A stretch of DNA of 64,000 nucleotides from Alkalihalobacillus sp047302405 (GCF_047302405.1 NZ_CP154853.1:248001-312000), one strand, 5' to 3'. Counted from the stretch's first letter, positions 7,998-17,207 are shown. Notes: generated from the letters alone by a model not told the origin. Translations and numbers: made by a program.

Positions 7998-9137
7998 ATG
8001 AAACAGTTATTTAATGAAGCACCATTACCAGAAAGTGTGATCGAGGCATTGACTAAATTAGGAGTCAATGAGCCAACAGATATTCAAGCGAAAATGATTC
8101 CTGAGGCGTTATCGGGACAAGATATTGTGGCACGTTCTCAAACGGGAACAGGGAAGACGTTAGCATTCCTTTTACCTTTACTTTCTAAAATTAGTAAAGA
8201 TAAAAAAGGATTACAAGCATTGATTGTTGCACCAACTCAGGAATTGGCTATGCAAATCGTTGAAGTCACGAGAATTTTGACTCCTGGGACAGGTTTAAAG
8301 GTTGGGGCTTTTATTGGAGGAGCGAATATTAATCGCCAACTAGATAAACTAAAAAAAGAGAAGCCTCAAATTGCAATTGGGACACCAGGTAGACTTCTTG
8401 AGTTAATTGAAAGAAAAAAATTAAAAGTGCATGAAGTTGAAATCGTGGCGATTGATGAAGCCGATTGAATGATTGCGGAACAATCAGCTTGGGAAGATTT
8501 CACAAAGATTGCTCAAAGAGTCGGTCGTGACAGCCAATATCTTTTTGTTTCGGCTACGATTCCGGAACAATTTAGTCATATGGTCTCAGATTTTGCGCCA
8601 TTTATTGTGCAACTGGAAGCAGACGGTGACCTATTAGTTGAAGGAATTCACCATTATGTTGTCAAAATCGATGAAAGAGACCGAGTCGATACGACACGTA
8701 AACTCATTCATGCTGAGAAAATTCAAAAAGGAATCGTTTTTGTGAATCAACTTGAACGACTGAATGAAACAACAGAAAAGCTTGACTATCGTGGTATTAA
8801 GGTTGCAGCTTTATCTTCTGAGCAATCGAAACACGAAAGAGAGCGAGCGTTAAAGCAATTTAAAGAGGGCGAAATTCACATTCTAGTGGCGACAGATGTT
8901 GCTTCTAGAGGATTAGACGTAGACGATGTTACTCATATTATTCAATTAGACCCAGCTGCTGATCCAGATAGTTACTTACACCGTGCGGGTCGAACGGGGA
9001 GAATGGGTAAAGAAGGAAAAGTGCTCACATTAATGAGCCATAAAGACGAATATAAAATTGCCAAATACATGCGTGAATTAGGGATAGAAATAAAGGAAGT
9101 AAAGTTAGGAAAAGGGAAATTAGAGATTGTCGAATAG
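7998..9137 (+). pseudogene. yfmL: YfmL-like DEAD-box RNA helicase split by in-frame TGA
   Basis: One reading frame of 380 codons encodes a whole DEAD-box helicase, interrupted by TGA at 8466-8468 straight after motif II (VAIDEAD). The 156-residue first half has motif I (ARSQTGTGKT), PTQELAMQI and GTPGR. The second half (222 residues, ATG immediately after the stop at 8469) has VSATIP (motif III), ATDVASRGLD and HRAGRTGR (motif VI). No frame is lost and both halves look conserved. A recent nonsense mutation, a sequencing error, or termination-reinitiation at TGAATG giving two polypeptides are all possible. The break falls inside RecA domain 1, so a working split enzyme is less likely. B. subtilis YfmL, of similar length, helps ribosome assembly. 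Confidence 0.85.
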
Positions 9138-9151
9138 CAGATGAATAATTG

Positions 9152-9197
9152 AGCCGTTTCTTGAGGAAGATGGAACCTTCCGATAGAAGCGGTTTTT
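9152..9197 (+). terminator. Terminator after the helicase gene
   Basis: Inner stem GGAAG/CTTCC and outer arms GCCGTTTCTT/AGAAGCGGT, followed by TTTTT. Confidence 0.7.
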
Positions 9198-9220
9198 GTG
9201 AGAGGAGCCAAACTTTAAAA

Positions 9221-9229
9221 GTAGGTAAC
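9221..9229. repeat. Left direct repeat flanking element copy 1
   Basis: GTAGGTAAC occurs exactly at 9221-9229 and again at 10126-10134, directly abutting both ends of the 896-bp element. This is the expected look of a target-site duplication. Confidence 0.8.
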
Positions 9230-9386
9230 TCAACTTTCGCAGAGTAGGATTGACTTTTAACCGTTGATAGAGATTGACTTTAGGGCGATACCATACTCCA
9301 ATTGACTTTACATGAACGGTTCAATCGTTGACAGTCTGAACACATCTCTTCGTAGGCTCTTGAAGGAATCTGTTCACTAAAATTAG

Positions 9387-9522
9387 GCCCTCCGGCGGTC
9401 GCTCCCAAACAGACACTCCGCGTCCTTGCCGAGAACCTCATGAGCCTCCTCAGCGTTTCACGCTTGCGGGGTCTCATTGGACGGTTTATTCCTGCGGGAG
9501 TCTCCGTGTCTGTTTGTCCGCT
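9387..9522 (-). repeat. GC-rich structured module A1 in element copy 1
   Basis: On the minus strand this carries the GAGACCCCGCAAGCGT ... GAGGAGGCTC core. Inner stem bases are ATGAG/CTCAT (9440-9444 with 9473-9477). Outer arms are CAAACAGACAC and GTGTCTGTTTG, a perfect 11-bp pair. Compare module A2, where both stems differ but still pair. Confidence 0.8.
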
Positions 9523-9856
9523 AGATCATGGAATTGAATCTAGGTTCGGTTTTCTCCTTGAATAAAAAAACAGTCATGACTTCAAAGGACATTATTAGCT
9601 TGAGAATGATTTTTCTCCTTCCATGACTAATTCCGTTCCAGTTGTAAACAAATCAGTGTGGATGCTCTGTACGTTAGCTAGATGATCGAGCTGGTTTCGA
9701 TTTGAATCCTGTCTTTTCATGACGGCAGACTTAGGAAAAAAATAGTTGGCAACTCCCTATTTAGTTCCATAACTAACAAAGTGAAGAAGAAGGTTCTTCT
9801 GCGTTAGAAATAGCTGATTGAGAATGGCCATATCATCAAGCATCTCCCCTACACTT

Positions 9857-9988
9857 AGCGGACAAAACCATACGGAGACTCCCGCAGGAATAAACCGTGG
9901 AGCGAGACCCCACAGGTGTACCGAGGAGGCTCGCCAGGTTCTCGGCAAGGACGCGGAGTATGGTTTTGGTAGCGACCGCCGGAGGGCA
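9857..9988 (+). repeat. GC-rich structured module A2 in element copy 1
   Basis: Same layout as A1 in the opposite orientation. The inner stem is GCGAG/CTCGC (9902-9906 with 9930-9934) and the outer arms are CAAAACCATAC/GTATGGTTTTG. The sequence differences from A1 keep the pairing. Confidence 0.8.
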
Positions 9989-10125
9989 TATTTTTTTACT
10001 GCACAGTTTATCCGTTTGGTGTGATAGTGCGTTCTCGCTTTTTAAACGTGTCAAGGGCATTTGTTTAAGAGCTTCCCTTTCGCTCTGCCAACTAGTTGAA
10101 CGGATTTTCTCGATGCGAAAGTTGA

Positions 10126-10134
10126 GTAGGTAAC
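10126..10134. repeat. Right direct repeat flanking element copy 1
   Basis: GTAGGTAAC, identical to 9221-9229 and touching the right terminal inverted repeat. Confidence 0.8.
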
Positions 10135-10326
10135 TAAAGTATACGCCATCTGAGGGAGATTTTTTGGTATCTGTGGGCAAATAGTTGAGAGCTAGCCATT
10201 TTATAAAACGAATGCCTAAATTTCACCTAACTTTTATTGGTAATAACTTCTTTTTTGAAGAGTAAATCGGCAAAAAACGAGCTCTATCGCATGTTTGAAA
10301 GCTTTTTAAGATGTATAAGCTTTATT

Positions 10327-10355
10327 TTGCTTAAAAGGCAATCCTATGTTAATAT
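10327..10355 (+). promoter_or_regulatory. Candidate sigma-A promoter of yugI
   Basis: TTGCTT (10327-10332), 17-base spacer, TAATAT (10350-10355), about 35 bases before the start codon. Confidence 0.5.
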
Positions 10356-10390
10356 TAAAAGGTTAAAAATTATTTAGGAGTTGTATGTAG

Positions 10391-10816
10391 ATGTCAAATT
10401 ATGAAGTAGGTAGTATCATCGAGGGGAAAGTAACGGGAATTAAACCATTTGGTGCTTTCGTTGCAATTGATGAACAAAAACAAGGTTTAGTGCATATTTC
10501 TGAAGTAGCACATGGTTTTGTTAAAGATATTAACGATGTCTTAACAGTAGGAGATGAAGTTAAAGTAAAAATCATGTCAATTGATGAAGGGACTGGAAAG
10601 GTTTCTCTTTCAATTCGTGCGACTCAAGAAGCACCTGAGCGTCCAGCTCGTAAGCCACGTCCAGCTAACAATGCTGGTGGGGGAGGAGCTCGTAAACCTC
10701 AAGCTCAACAACAAAAAACGCAACAAGGTTTCAACACTCTTGAAGATAAATTAAAAGAGTGGTTAAAGCAATCAAATGAAATCCAAGCTGATTTAAATAA
10801 ACGTGCAAAAAAATAA
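10391..10816 (+). CDS. yugI: S1-domain RNA-binding protein YugI (general stress protein 13)
   Basis: 141 residues. An S1 domain fills residues 1-75 (VGSIIEGKVTGIKPFGAFVA, GLVHISEVA, KVKIMSIDEGTGKVSLSIR). It is followed by a basic, Gln/Gly/Pro-rich linker and a Lys-rich helical tail. The architecture matches B. subtilis YugI/GSP13, a ribosome-associated cold and stress protein. The start follows TTAGGAGTTGTATGTAG. In B. subtilis the gene also lies near alaRT and yuzA. Here the mobile element has inserted just upstream without cutting the promoter. Confidence 0.93.
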   Translation: MSNYEVGSIIEGKVTGIKPFGAFVAIDEQKQGLVHISEVAHGFVKDINDVLTVGDEVKVKIMSIDEGTGKVSLSIRATQEAPERPARKPRPANNAGGGGARKPQAQQQKTQQGFNTLEDKLKEWLKQSNEIQADLNKRAKK

Positions 10817-10830
10817 ATTGTTCGTTAATG

Positions 10831-10874
10831 AAAAACACTTAAGTGAGAAGCTCATTTAGGTGTTTTTCTTTTTT
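10831..10874 (+). terminator. yugI terminator
   Basis: AAAAACACTTAAGTGA pairs with TCATTTAGGTGTTTTT; T-rich tail. Confidence 0.8.
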
Positions 10875-11024
10875 ATAAAAAATAGATGTTTTAATGGTTT
10901 TGCCCACTTAAACCTATTTGGTTATTTAGAACGGACCTAGTTTCGCGTTACTCTCCGCTAGCATCACAACCTTACGCGTTCCATGGTTGAATTGGTTAGC
11001 ATCATGGTGACTTTCCCACAAGCT

Positions 11025-11049
11025 AAAAGGGCGTCTTTCAACGCCCTTT
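11025..11049 (-). terminator. yuzA terminator
   Basis: AAAGGGCGT and ACGCCCTTT around a 6-base loop, downstream of yuzA on the minus strand, followed there by a short T-run. Confidence 0.75.
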
Positions 11050-11058
11050 GCTGCCAAG

Positions 11059-11283
11059 TTATTCGGTTTTTGGAGCACGTTCCAGCTCTTCGGATGGTTT
11101 GAAAAGAAGGGAAATACAATATAATCCGGCTAAACCGACTATAGCGTAAATAATACGTGAAAACATAGCTGCTTGTCCGCCAAAAAGTGCTGCAACGAGA
11201 TCAAAACGGAAAAAACCGATAAGTCCCCAGTTTATAGCACCGATGATGGCTAAAGTTAAAGCAGTTCGTTGAAATCCACCCAT
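11059..11283 (-). CDS. yuzA: DUF378 membrane protein YuzA
   Basis: 74 residues with two membrane segments. ALTLAIIGAINWGLIGFFRFD is the DUF378 signature and the second half is RIIYAIVGLAGLYCI. The function is unknown. The start is preceded by GGAGGTGAATTAA. It is monocistronic and convergent with yugI. Its presence between yugI and the alcohol dehydrogenase gene copies B. subtilis gene order. Confidence 0.9.
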   Translation of the reverse strand: MGGFQRTALTLAIIGAINWGLIGFFRFDLVAALFGGQAAMFSRIIYAIVGLAGLYCISLLFKPSEELERAPKTE

Positions 11284-11540
11284 TTAATTCACCTCCATTC
11301 TCATGGGTTCAGCATAGCTATTATGAGATTATGCTTCATCATTAGAATGAGGATGGTGCGAGCATAATATACAGGAACATATCCCCTATTATCGTTTAAA
11401 CCTTTTCCTTTGAGCTTTTTGTATTTGATCATGTAAAATGAGGTTGTGGATATTACGTTAAATATGTAAGAAAAAGCTTTACGCTTCAATATATTTAATT
11501 GATAATGGATAAAGTAAAGGACAAGAAGGAGTGACGTTCA

Positions 11541-12704
11541 TTGGACCAATTTGTATTTCATAATCCAACAAAGCTTATTTTTGGTAAAGGACAAACATCG
11601 GAACTTGCCAATGAAATGAATGTTCATGGCGATAAAGTTTTACTCGTTTACGGTGGGGGAAGTATTAAACGAAATGGTTTATACGACCAAGTAATTTCTC
11701 AATTAGCTGAGGCCAAAAAGCAAGTATTTGAACTTGCTGGTGTTGAACCAAACCCGAGATTAACGACCGTTCAAAAAGGAATCGACATATGTAAAAAAGA
11801 AAAAATCGATTTTATACTGGCGGTTGGTGGAGGAAGTGTCATTGATGCGACAAAGGCGATTTCGGCTGGAGCAAAATATGATGGTGACATTTGGGAAGTG
11901 ATTATGAAAGAAAAAGAAGCTGAAGATGCTCTTCCTTTTGGAACGATTTTAACATTAGCTGCAACAGGCTCTGAAATGAATTCAGGCTCGGTTATTACAA
12001 ATTGGGAGACTGAGCAAAAAGTGGGGTGGGGAAGTCCATTTGTTTTCCCAACTTTTTCGATATTAGACCCAGTTAACACCGTCTCTGTCCCAGAAGATCA
12101 AACGGTTTATGGTATTGTCGATATGATGAGCCATGTGTTAGAAGCTTATTTCCATCATACACCAAATACACCACTACAAGACCGTATTTGTGAATCGATT
12201 CTTTTAACGGTGATAGAAGCAGCACCAAAACTACGTGAAAATTTAGAGGATTTAGACCTTCGTGAAACAATCTTATATTGTGGAACGATGGCGTTAAATG
12301 GAATTACCCAAATGGGTGCCCGTGGAGATTGGGGATCTCATAATATTGAACATGCGATTTCGGCTGTCTATGACATCCCGCATGCAGGTGGTTTAGCAAT
12401 TATATTCCCTCATTGGTTAAAAAATAGCATAGATGAAAGATTAGAACGTCATGTTCAGTTAGCTACTCGTGTATTTGGAGTTAATCCTGAAGGAAAAACC
12501 GATAAAGAAGTTGCATTTGAAGGAATTGAAAAGTTATCAGCTTTTTGGACAAGCTTAGGTGCCCCGAATCGATTAGCGGATTATGATATAGATGCATCCA
12601 ATATTGAAAAAATGGCATCCATTGCAGGAGAAAGAGGAGCGTTCGGTAACTTTAAGTCACTAGAAACAAAAGACGTAGAAAAGTTACTCACGTCCGCTCT
12701 TTAA
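11541..12704 (+). CDS. yugJ: Iron-containing (butanol-type) alcohol dehydrogenase, YugJ/YugK group
   Basis: 387 residues from a TTG start that follows AAGGAGTGACGTTCA. The N-terminal nucleotide fold has GGGS twice (LLVYGGGSIKR, AVGGGSVIDATKAIS). The metal-binding residues are in DMMSHVLEAYFHH and HNIEHAISAVYDIPHAGGL. The family reduces aldehydes to alcohols, or the reverse, with NAD(P)H. B. subtilis has yugJ and yugK side by side before pgi; here only one copy remains, and 387 residues fits YugJ. The physiological substrate cannot be read from sequence. Confidence 0.9.
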   Translation: MDQFVFHNPTKLIFGKGQTSELANEMNVHGDKVLLVYGGGSIKRNGLYDQVISQLAEAKKQVFELAGVEPNPRLTTVQKGIDICKKEKIDFILAVGGGSVIDATKAISAGAKYDGDIWEVIMKEKEAEDALPFGTILTLAATGSEMNSGSVITNWETEQKVGWGSPFVFPTFSILDPVNTVSVPEDQTVYGIVDMMSHVLEAYFHHTPNTPLQDRICESILLTVIEAAPKLRENLEDLDLRETILYCGTMALNGITQMGARGDWGSHNIEHAISAVYDIPHAGGLAIIFPHWLKNSIDERLERHVQLATRVFGVNPEGKTDKEVAFEGIEKLSAFWTSLGAPNRLADYDIDASNIEKMASIAGERGAFGNFKSLETKDVEKLLTSAL

Positions 12705-12840
12705 AAAAGAAGGGAACCCTTCCTCCTGTTTAAGGAAGTATTATGCGTGTAATACGTCAATGTTGTTGCCTTTATTAGGCACAGCAGCGACGAGTTTTCT
12801 ATAAATAAAAAAATGTATGGTTAAATGAGGAGGCCTTTTA

Positions 12841-14190
12841 ATGGAGAAAATTCACTTTGATTACTCAAAAGCTTTATCTTTTTTTGGTCAGCACGAAATC
12901 GATTATTTACAAAATGCTGTAACAGCCGCACATGACGCTCTACATAATGGAACGGGAGCTGGAAGTGACTATGTTGGTTGGATCGACCTCCCAACAAACT
13001 ACGATCGAGAAGAATTTGCTCGTATTCAAAAAGCAGCAGACAAAATTAAAAGCGATTCTGATGTTCTTATCGTCATTGGAATTGGTGGCTCCTATTTAGG
13101 AGCAAGAGCAGCCATTGAAGCATTAACTCACTCTTTTTATAATATTTTGGATAAAGAGACGCGTAAAACTCCACAAGTATTCTTTGTAGGAAACAACATT
13201 AGCTCAACTTATGTGAGAGATTTATTAGCGACGATTGAAGGAAAAGACGTTTCTGTTAATGTCATTTCGAAATCAGGAACAACAACAGAGCCTGCGATTG
13301 CGTTCCGTGTTTTCCGTGATTATTTAGAAAAGAAATATGGAAAAGAAGAAGCTCGTCAGCGTATTTACGCAACAACTGACCGTGAAAAAGGTGCTTTAAA
13401 AACAGTAGCAGACGAAGAGGGCTATGAATCATTTGTCATTCCAGACGATGTTGGTGGACGTTTCTCTGTTTTAACGGCGGTCGGTTTATTACCAATTGCT
13501 GTGGCAGGACTTGATATTGAAGCGATGATGAAAGGTGCGGCGGATGCAAGTGTTGATTTCAGTAATCCAAACTTAGCAGAAAATGAATCTTATCAATATG
13601 CAGCCGTTCGTAATCTCCTTTATTCTCGTGGGAAATCAATTGAGTTAATGGTGAACTATGAGCCGTCCCTACATTTTGTTTCTGAATGGTGGAAACAGCT
13701 TTATGGTGAAAGTGAAGGAAAGGATCAAAAAGGTCTCTTCCCAGCCTCTGTTGACTTCTCAACCGACTTACATTCCATGGGACAATACATTCAAGATGGA
13801 CGCCGTCACTTATTTGAAACAGTTTTAAATGTAGAAAACGTTCGTGAACATGTGACGATTGAGGAAGCCGCTAATGATTTAGACGGTTTAAATTATTTAG
13901 CCGGTGAAACGATGGACTTTGTGAATAAAAAAGCGTTCCAAGGCACCATGCTTGCCCATACAGATGGCGAAGTGCCAAACTTAATTGTCAACATTCCAGA
14001 ATTAAATGAGTATCACTTTGGATATTTAGTTTATTTCTTTGAAAAAGCGGTTGGAATTAGTGGCTACTTATTAGGGGTCAATCCATTTGACCAACCAGGA
14101 GTAGAAGCCTATAAAAAGAACATGTTTGCTTTACTCGGAAAACCAGGTTTTGAAGCCGAAAAAGCCGAGTTAGAAAAGCGATTAAAATAA
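12841..14190 (+). CDS. pgi: Glucose-6-phosphate isomerase
   Basis: 449 residues, the usual length of Bacillus Pgi. The sugar-phosphate motifs are VIGIGGSYLGARAAIEAL and VISKSGTTTEPAIAFRV. The PGI signature GGRFSVLTAVGLLP and C-terminal GYLLGVNPFDQPGVEAYK are present. The enzyme interconverts glucose-6-phosphate and fructose-6-phosphate, so it would take up fructose-6-phosphate produced by the fructan locus 45 kb away. The start is preceded by TGAGGAGGCCTTTTA. Confidence 0.97.
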   Translation: MEKIHFDYSKALSFFGQHEIDYLQNAVTAAHDALHNGTGAGSDYVGWIDLPTNYDREEFARIQKAADKIKSDSDVLIVIGIGGSYLGARAAIEALTHSFYNILDKETRKTPQVFFVGNNISSTYVRDLLATIEGKDVSVNVISKSGTTTEPAIAFRVFRDYLEKKYGKEEARQRIYATTDREKGALKTVADEEGYESFVIPDDVGGRFSVLTAVGLLPIAVAGLDIEAMMKGAADASVDFSNPNLAENESYQYAAVRNLLYSRGKSIELMVNYEPSLHFVSEWWKQLYGESEGKDQKGLFPASVDFSTDLHSMGQYIQDGRRHLFETVLNVENVREHVTIEEAANDLDGLNYLAGETMDFVNKKAFQGTMLAHTDGEVPNLIVNIPELNEYHFGYLVYFFEKAVGISGYLLGVNPFDQPGVEAYKKNMFALLGKPGFEAEKAELEKRLK

Positions 14191-14494
14191 GATGGTGGAA
14201 GAAGAGAAGTCCTATGTGAATGGGGCTTCTTTATTTTGCTGGGAGATTGTTGGGAAGTTGGAAGGAAGCCACTGAAGAAGTCCTGTTAGTTAAAGTTAGT
14301 TTGGATGATTTGAATACTCCGCCAGCTGCATACCCTACGCGTTCCGCTTCTCTCGCAGGAGTCCCGGAGATTCCGCTGGCTCCGTATTGGCTCATGTCGG
14401 CTGTACTTGTCTGTTTTCACAAGTTCATGTACATAATCATTCTAATTGGTGGCAAGCTAATTGTATTGAACATGGAAGGAAAGGATGAGTAAAT
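14191..14494 (+). other. pgi-yugN intergenic region, no gene seen
   Basis: A nominal ORF spans 14220-14492 but has no ribosome site or family resemblance. The middle (about 14325-14385) holds a GC-rich broken palindrome, GCCAGC...GCTGGC, with TCTCGCAGGAGTCCC. It resembles a decayed end of the structured module family found at 9.4, 33.9 and 59.7 kb. Confidence 0.5.
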
Positions 14495-14905
14495 ATGCTC
14501 GCATTACCGTCTGCAGTTGAAGGAAAACAATTTAAATTAAAACATTTAGAAGATGAGCTTAAACCGTTAGGGTATAGCATTGGTGGGAATTGGGACTATG
14601 ATCATGGCTTTTTTGATTACAAAATTGATCAACAGGAGCAATATATCTTTTTTCGTTTGCCTTTTAAAGCAATTGATGGGGAACTGGACCAGCGAGGCGT
14701 TAGTGTCGAGTTAGGACAGCCATTTTTGCTCGCCCATGAATATCAAAGTGGCATTGATAATGAGGATACACCAGGGAGTGGCGTTTTAGTGAGTTCAATC
14801 AATCAATTTTCCTCGCCAACAAACAAAGACGCTGAAATACCATCAAAATTTATGACTGTCGCTCAAAATTTAATTTCAGAATTAGAGCTTACTTTATTAA
14901 GATAA
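14495..14905 (+). CDS. yugN: YugN-like family protein
   Basis: 136 residues. Features typical of YugN are LKPLGYSIGGNWDYDHGFFDYKID and the later YIFFRLPFKAIDGELDQRG. No enzymatic motif or membrane segment is seen; the role is unknown. The gene follows pgi as in B. subtilis. The start is preceded by GGAAAGGATGAG. Confidence 0.88.
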   Translation: MLALPSAVEGKQFKLKHLEDELKPLGYSIGGNWDYDHGFFDYKIDQQEQYIFFRLPFKAIDGELDQRGVSVELGQPFLLAHEYQSGIDNEDTPGSGVLVSSINQFSSPTNKDAEIPSKFMTVAQNLISELELTLLR

Positions 14906-15022
14906 TGGGAAAAATGACAAGTGAATAATGGTGATTAATTCCGATAATGTGGAGAAAATCTAAAATCCAATCCCAAATAACATGCGATTTCGTACCATCA
15001 ATAACAAGTAAATTTACAATTC

Positions 15023-15053
15023 AAAAAGCTTGGGAACATCCCAAGCTTTTTCC
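15023..15053 (+). terminator. Bidirectional terminator between yugN and a GNAT gene
   Basis: AAAAAGCTTGGG and CCCAAGCTTTTT around ACAT. A- and T-runs on both sides allow use in both directions. Confidence 0.8.
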
Positions 15054-15088
15054 TTCAATCTACTGTTCTGTTTAACTAAAGCATCCAG

Positions 15089-15565
15089 TTAGTTCAATAT
15101 AATCTCCATTTTTCTACTCTTCGTTGACATCCCAATTGACCTATAAAATTCAATCGCAGATGTATTTTCTTCAGATACGCCCAATTCAATACTATCGATT
15201 TTGAGGCTTCTTCCAAAATCAAAAACGTTTTTAGTTAGTTTTTTTCCGATACCTTTCTTTCTATGTGTTTTAGCAACGCATAAACTCTTTATAAATAATA
15301 CTTTCCTCGCTTTAACAAAAGTATTTTCAGTTACTTCTTCTTCCTTTGTCACTACAACGCCGACGATATCATTGCTTATAGTAGCCACAAAAATATGCTG
15401 TTTGTCATCAGCTAATTGGCTTTCAAAAAACTCTTGTTCGACTGGATTGGAATTCTCTTTATACAAATCTGGTCTTATAAAAACGTGGAATTCATGAACC
15501 TGCCTAAATAAAGGCAACAGTGCCTCGTAATCGCTTCGCTTAGCGTTTCTAATAAATATATCCAT
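15089..15565 (-). CDS. GNAT N-acetyltransferase
   Basis: 158 residues from ATG 15565, which follows a GGGGGTAG stretch; the open frame reaches 15610 but those codons lack a family match. Acetyl-CoA motif A is seen as FIKSLCVAKTHRKKGIGKKL, with R-x-x-G-x-G. The C-terminal FYRSIGM is the usual motif B end. It transfers an acetyl group to an unknown small molecule or protein. It is convergent with yugN at the start of the accessory patch. Confidence 0.85.
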   Translation of the reverse strand: MDIFIRNAKRSDYEALLPLFRQVHEFHVFIRPDLYKENSNPVEQEFFESQLADDKQHIFVATISNDIVGVVVTKEEEVTENTFVKARKVLFIKSLCVAKTHRKKGIGKKLTKNVFDFGRSLKIDSIELGVSEENTSAIEFYRSIGMSTKSRKMEIILN

Positions 15566-15791
15566 ATTTTTTTCTACCCCCGATAGTTGTTTTTGATTGG
15601 AATTTACCACTTCTCACTCTTGCCCAAAATGCTTTATGAAATCATTCTGCTTGTTAGTTGAAGAACTGAATTTTTATAATCTCTCACTCTATTTTACAAC
15701 ATAATGCTATAAATTCTTGAATTTACTCGAAATAGACTAAAATTGACAAATCAAATAACAAGTAAAATAGTAACAATTTGATATCTCTAAT

Positions 15792-16016
15792 TTGTTTAAC
15801 GGTTATGAAGTTACCTTTAAGAATAAAGGAATAGTGTTTTGGAGAGAAAACGGGTATGGTGTTAATGAATTTCAAAGTTTAAATAATCAAGGAATTGAAT
15901 ATCTTTACACATTATTTGGTCACAAGGATTGTTGTAAATGGTATAAAAAGGTATTGTTAAGTGAAGGGAGCTTTTACAATGAAAGAGGAATTTTAGTAAC
16001 AATGGATGTTTCCTAG
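15792..16016 (+). CDS. Small hypothetical ORF, possibly a gene fragment
   Basis: 74 residues from a TTG without a clear ribosome site, between two GNAT genes. The sequence is rich in Tyr, Phe, Asn and Lys and has Cys-Cys near residue 48; I do not recognise it. It may be a remnant of a larger gene, given the decay in this patch. Confidence 0.3.
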   Translation: MFNGYEVTFKNKGIVFWRENGYGVNEFQSLNNQGIEYLYTLFGHKDCCKWYKKVLLSEGSFYNERGILVTMDVS

Positions 16017-16062
16017 CTGAAATTAGATATTTGACAAGCTAACACTTTTAAAGGAGAAACAT

Positions 16063-16473
16063 ATGCAAATTACATATAGCGATAATAAGGATGAAATTAA
16101 TGTCAATGAACTAAAATGTTTGTTTCAAAGAGTAGCAAATTGGAAGATGCCTTCTGATATAAATGACTGGATAGACATGAATAACTTTACACCGTTACTG
16201 ATTGTAGCGTTATCGGATAATAAAATAATTGGCTTTGCAAGGGTACTTACCGATTTTGTGAGGTGGGGAGAAATTTATGATGTGGTAGTAGATGAAGAAT
16301 ATCAAGGGAGGGGGATAGGAACGGAATTAGTCAAGCGCATCATAAATCACAGTAAAGTAAGTCGAGTTAGGACCTTTTCTTTAGGGGCATCCAACGGTAA
16401 AGGTGATTTTTATAAGAAGTTAGGGTTTCAGAAAGTAAATGACTTAGGAGGGAAAGTAGACTTGAATTTTTAG
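16063..16473 (+). CDS. GNAT N-acetyltransferase
   Basis: 136 residues. Motif A is complete: IYDVVVDEEYQGRGIGTELV, containing the Q-G-R-G-I-G pyrophosphate loop. It ends with DFYKKLGFQKV, the normal GNAT finish. AAAGGAGAAAC precedes the ATG. The substrate is unknown. It is a separate gene from the leftward GNAT at 15089-15565 and only loosely similar to it. Confidence 0.87.
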   Translation: MQITYSDNKDEINVNELKCLFQRVANWKMPSDINDWIDMNNFTPLLIVALSDNKIIGFARVLTDFVRWGEIYDVVVDEEYQGRGIGTELVKRIINHSKVSRVRTFSLGASNGKGDFYKKLGFQKVNDLGGKVDLNF

Positions 16474-16647
16474 AGATAAACTCAATCAATATGAATCAAA
16501 TGGTTCCCTAAGTGTTTTTTTCTTTATTGTACTCATGCGGGCTTTCTGTAAATAAGAAGGATCCTTTCTTGTGCAGCCTGCCAAAAATCAAATAAGACAG
16601 CAGTTCAATTACTTAGAACTGTCCAATAAGGGGGCGACAATATAACA

Positions 16648-17076
16648 ATGCGTGAATTGTTTTTAGAGATTAATATATTTAGAAATTGGGCTGAAACAGC
16701 TGATAAACCCTTTGGTGAATGGGAAACTGAATATCTCCATTGGGACAGAATATATCACTATGTAAACAAGTTAATAGAGGACACTCCCGTTGAAAAATGG
16801 AGTTCAGATCTTCTAAATGAATTTCTTTATATTTTAGCGAGAGACAATGAATGCGAAATCATTCTTGAAACTTTGATAGACAATCCAATCCATCTATTAT
16901 CCATTGCCAAACATTCTGTATCCTTTCCTGACCATGATGCAAGATGGCAAATTGCTTACGGGCTTGGAGAGATAGATGAAAATAACCAAGAAATAAAAAA
17001 CTTTCCTCAGTCAATTTTTACTTGATGAATTTGAATATGTTAGAAGAAGAGCTTCATTTGCATATGAGAAAAAAGG
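16648..17076 (+). pseudogene. HEAT-repeat-like hypothetical gene, frameshifted
   Basis: The first frame gives 125 residues (16648-17025): an acidic, Trp/Tyr-rich start and helical repeats ending ARWQIAYGLGEIDENNQEIK. The sequence then runs into a stop. Just downstream in another frame, FLLDEFEYVRRRASFAYEKKGF runs to TAA at about 17076. EYVRRRASFA is the kind of helix expected to follow in HEAT-like proteins. I read this as one gene with a frameshift near 16998-17012 and an early end. The function is unknown. Confidence 0.55.
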
Positions 17077-17207
17077 GTTTTAAGAAACCCTTCTCAAAAG
17101 GCAACAAAGTTTACGAAAACAGTGTTAAATAAAGAGGATGCTCGTTTCTTAAGCTATTGTAGAAGGTTTTAAGGAAAGTACTTCACAAAATGTTGGAGGT
17201 GTTAAAG

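Larger units (their letters stand above)
9230..10125 (+). mobile_element. 896-bp transposase-less element, copy 1 (MITE-like)
   Basis: It is bounded by perfect 12-bp terminal inverted repeats TCAACTTTCGCA (9230-9241) and TGCGAAAGTTGA (10114-10125) and flanked by the 9-bp repeat GTAGGTAAC. The reverse complement of this element recurs at 59578-60466. No reading frame inside resembles a transposase; the short ORFs are shadows of GC-rich palindromes. It holds two ~130-bp modules, at about 9387-9522 and 9857-9988, inverted relative to each other, each able to fold into its own hairpin. A non-autonomous element moved in trans is the best reading. The whole 9138-10390 interval otherwise has only the yugI promoter and plain intergenic sequence. 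Confidence 0.85.

Noticed and set aside
8466..8468. TGA in the helicase read as selenocysteine
   Set aside because: DEAD-box helicases have no selenocysteine at this place, and I see no selenocysteine insertion hairpin directly after the codon.
9230..10125. Several ORFs of 60-115 residues inside the element
   Set aside because: They lie on both strands across GC-rich palindromes, have no ribosome sites and no transposase motifs.
14220..14492. 90-residue ORF between pgi and yugN
   Set aside because: No start signal and composition set by a decayed GC-rich repeat.
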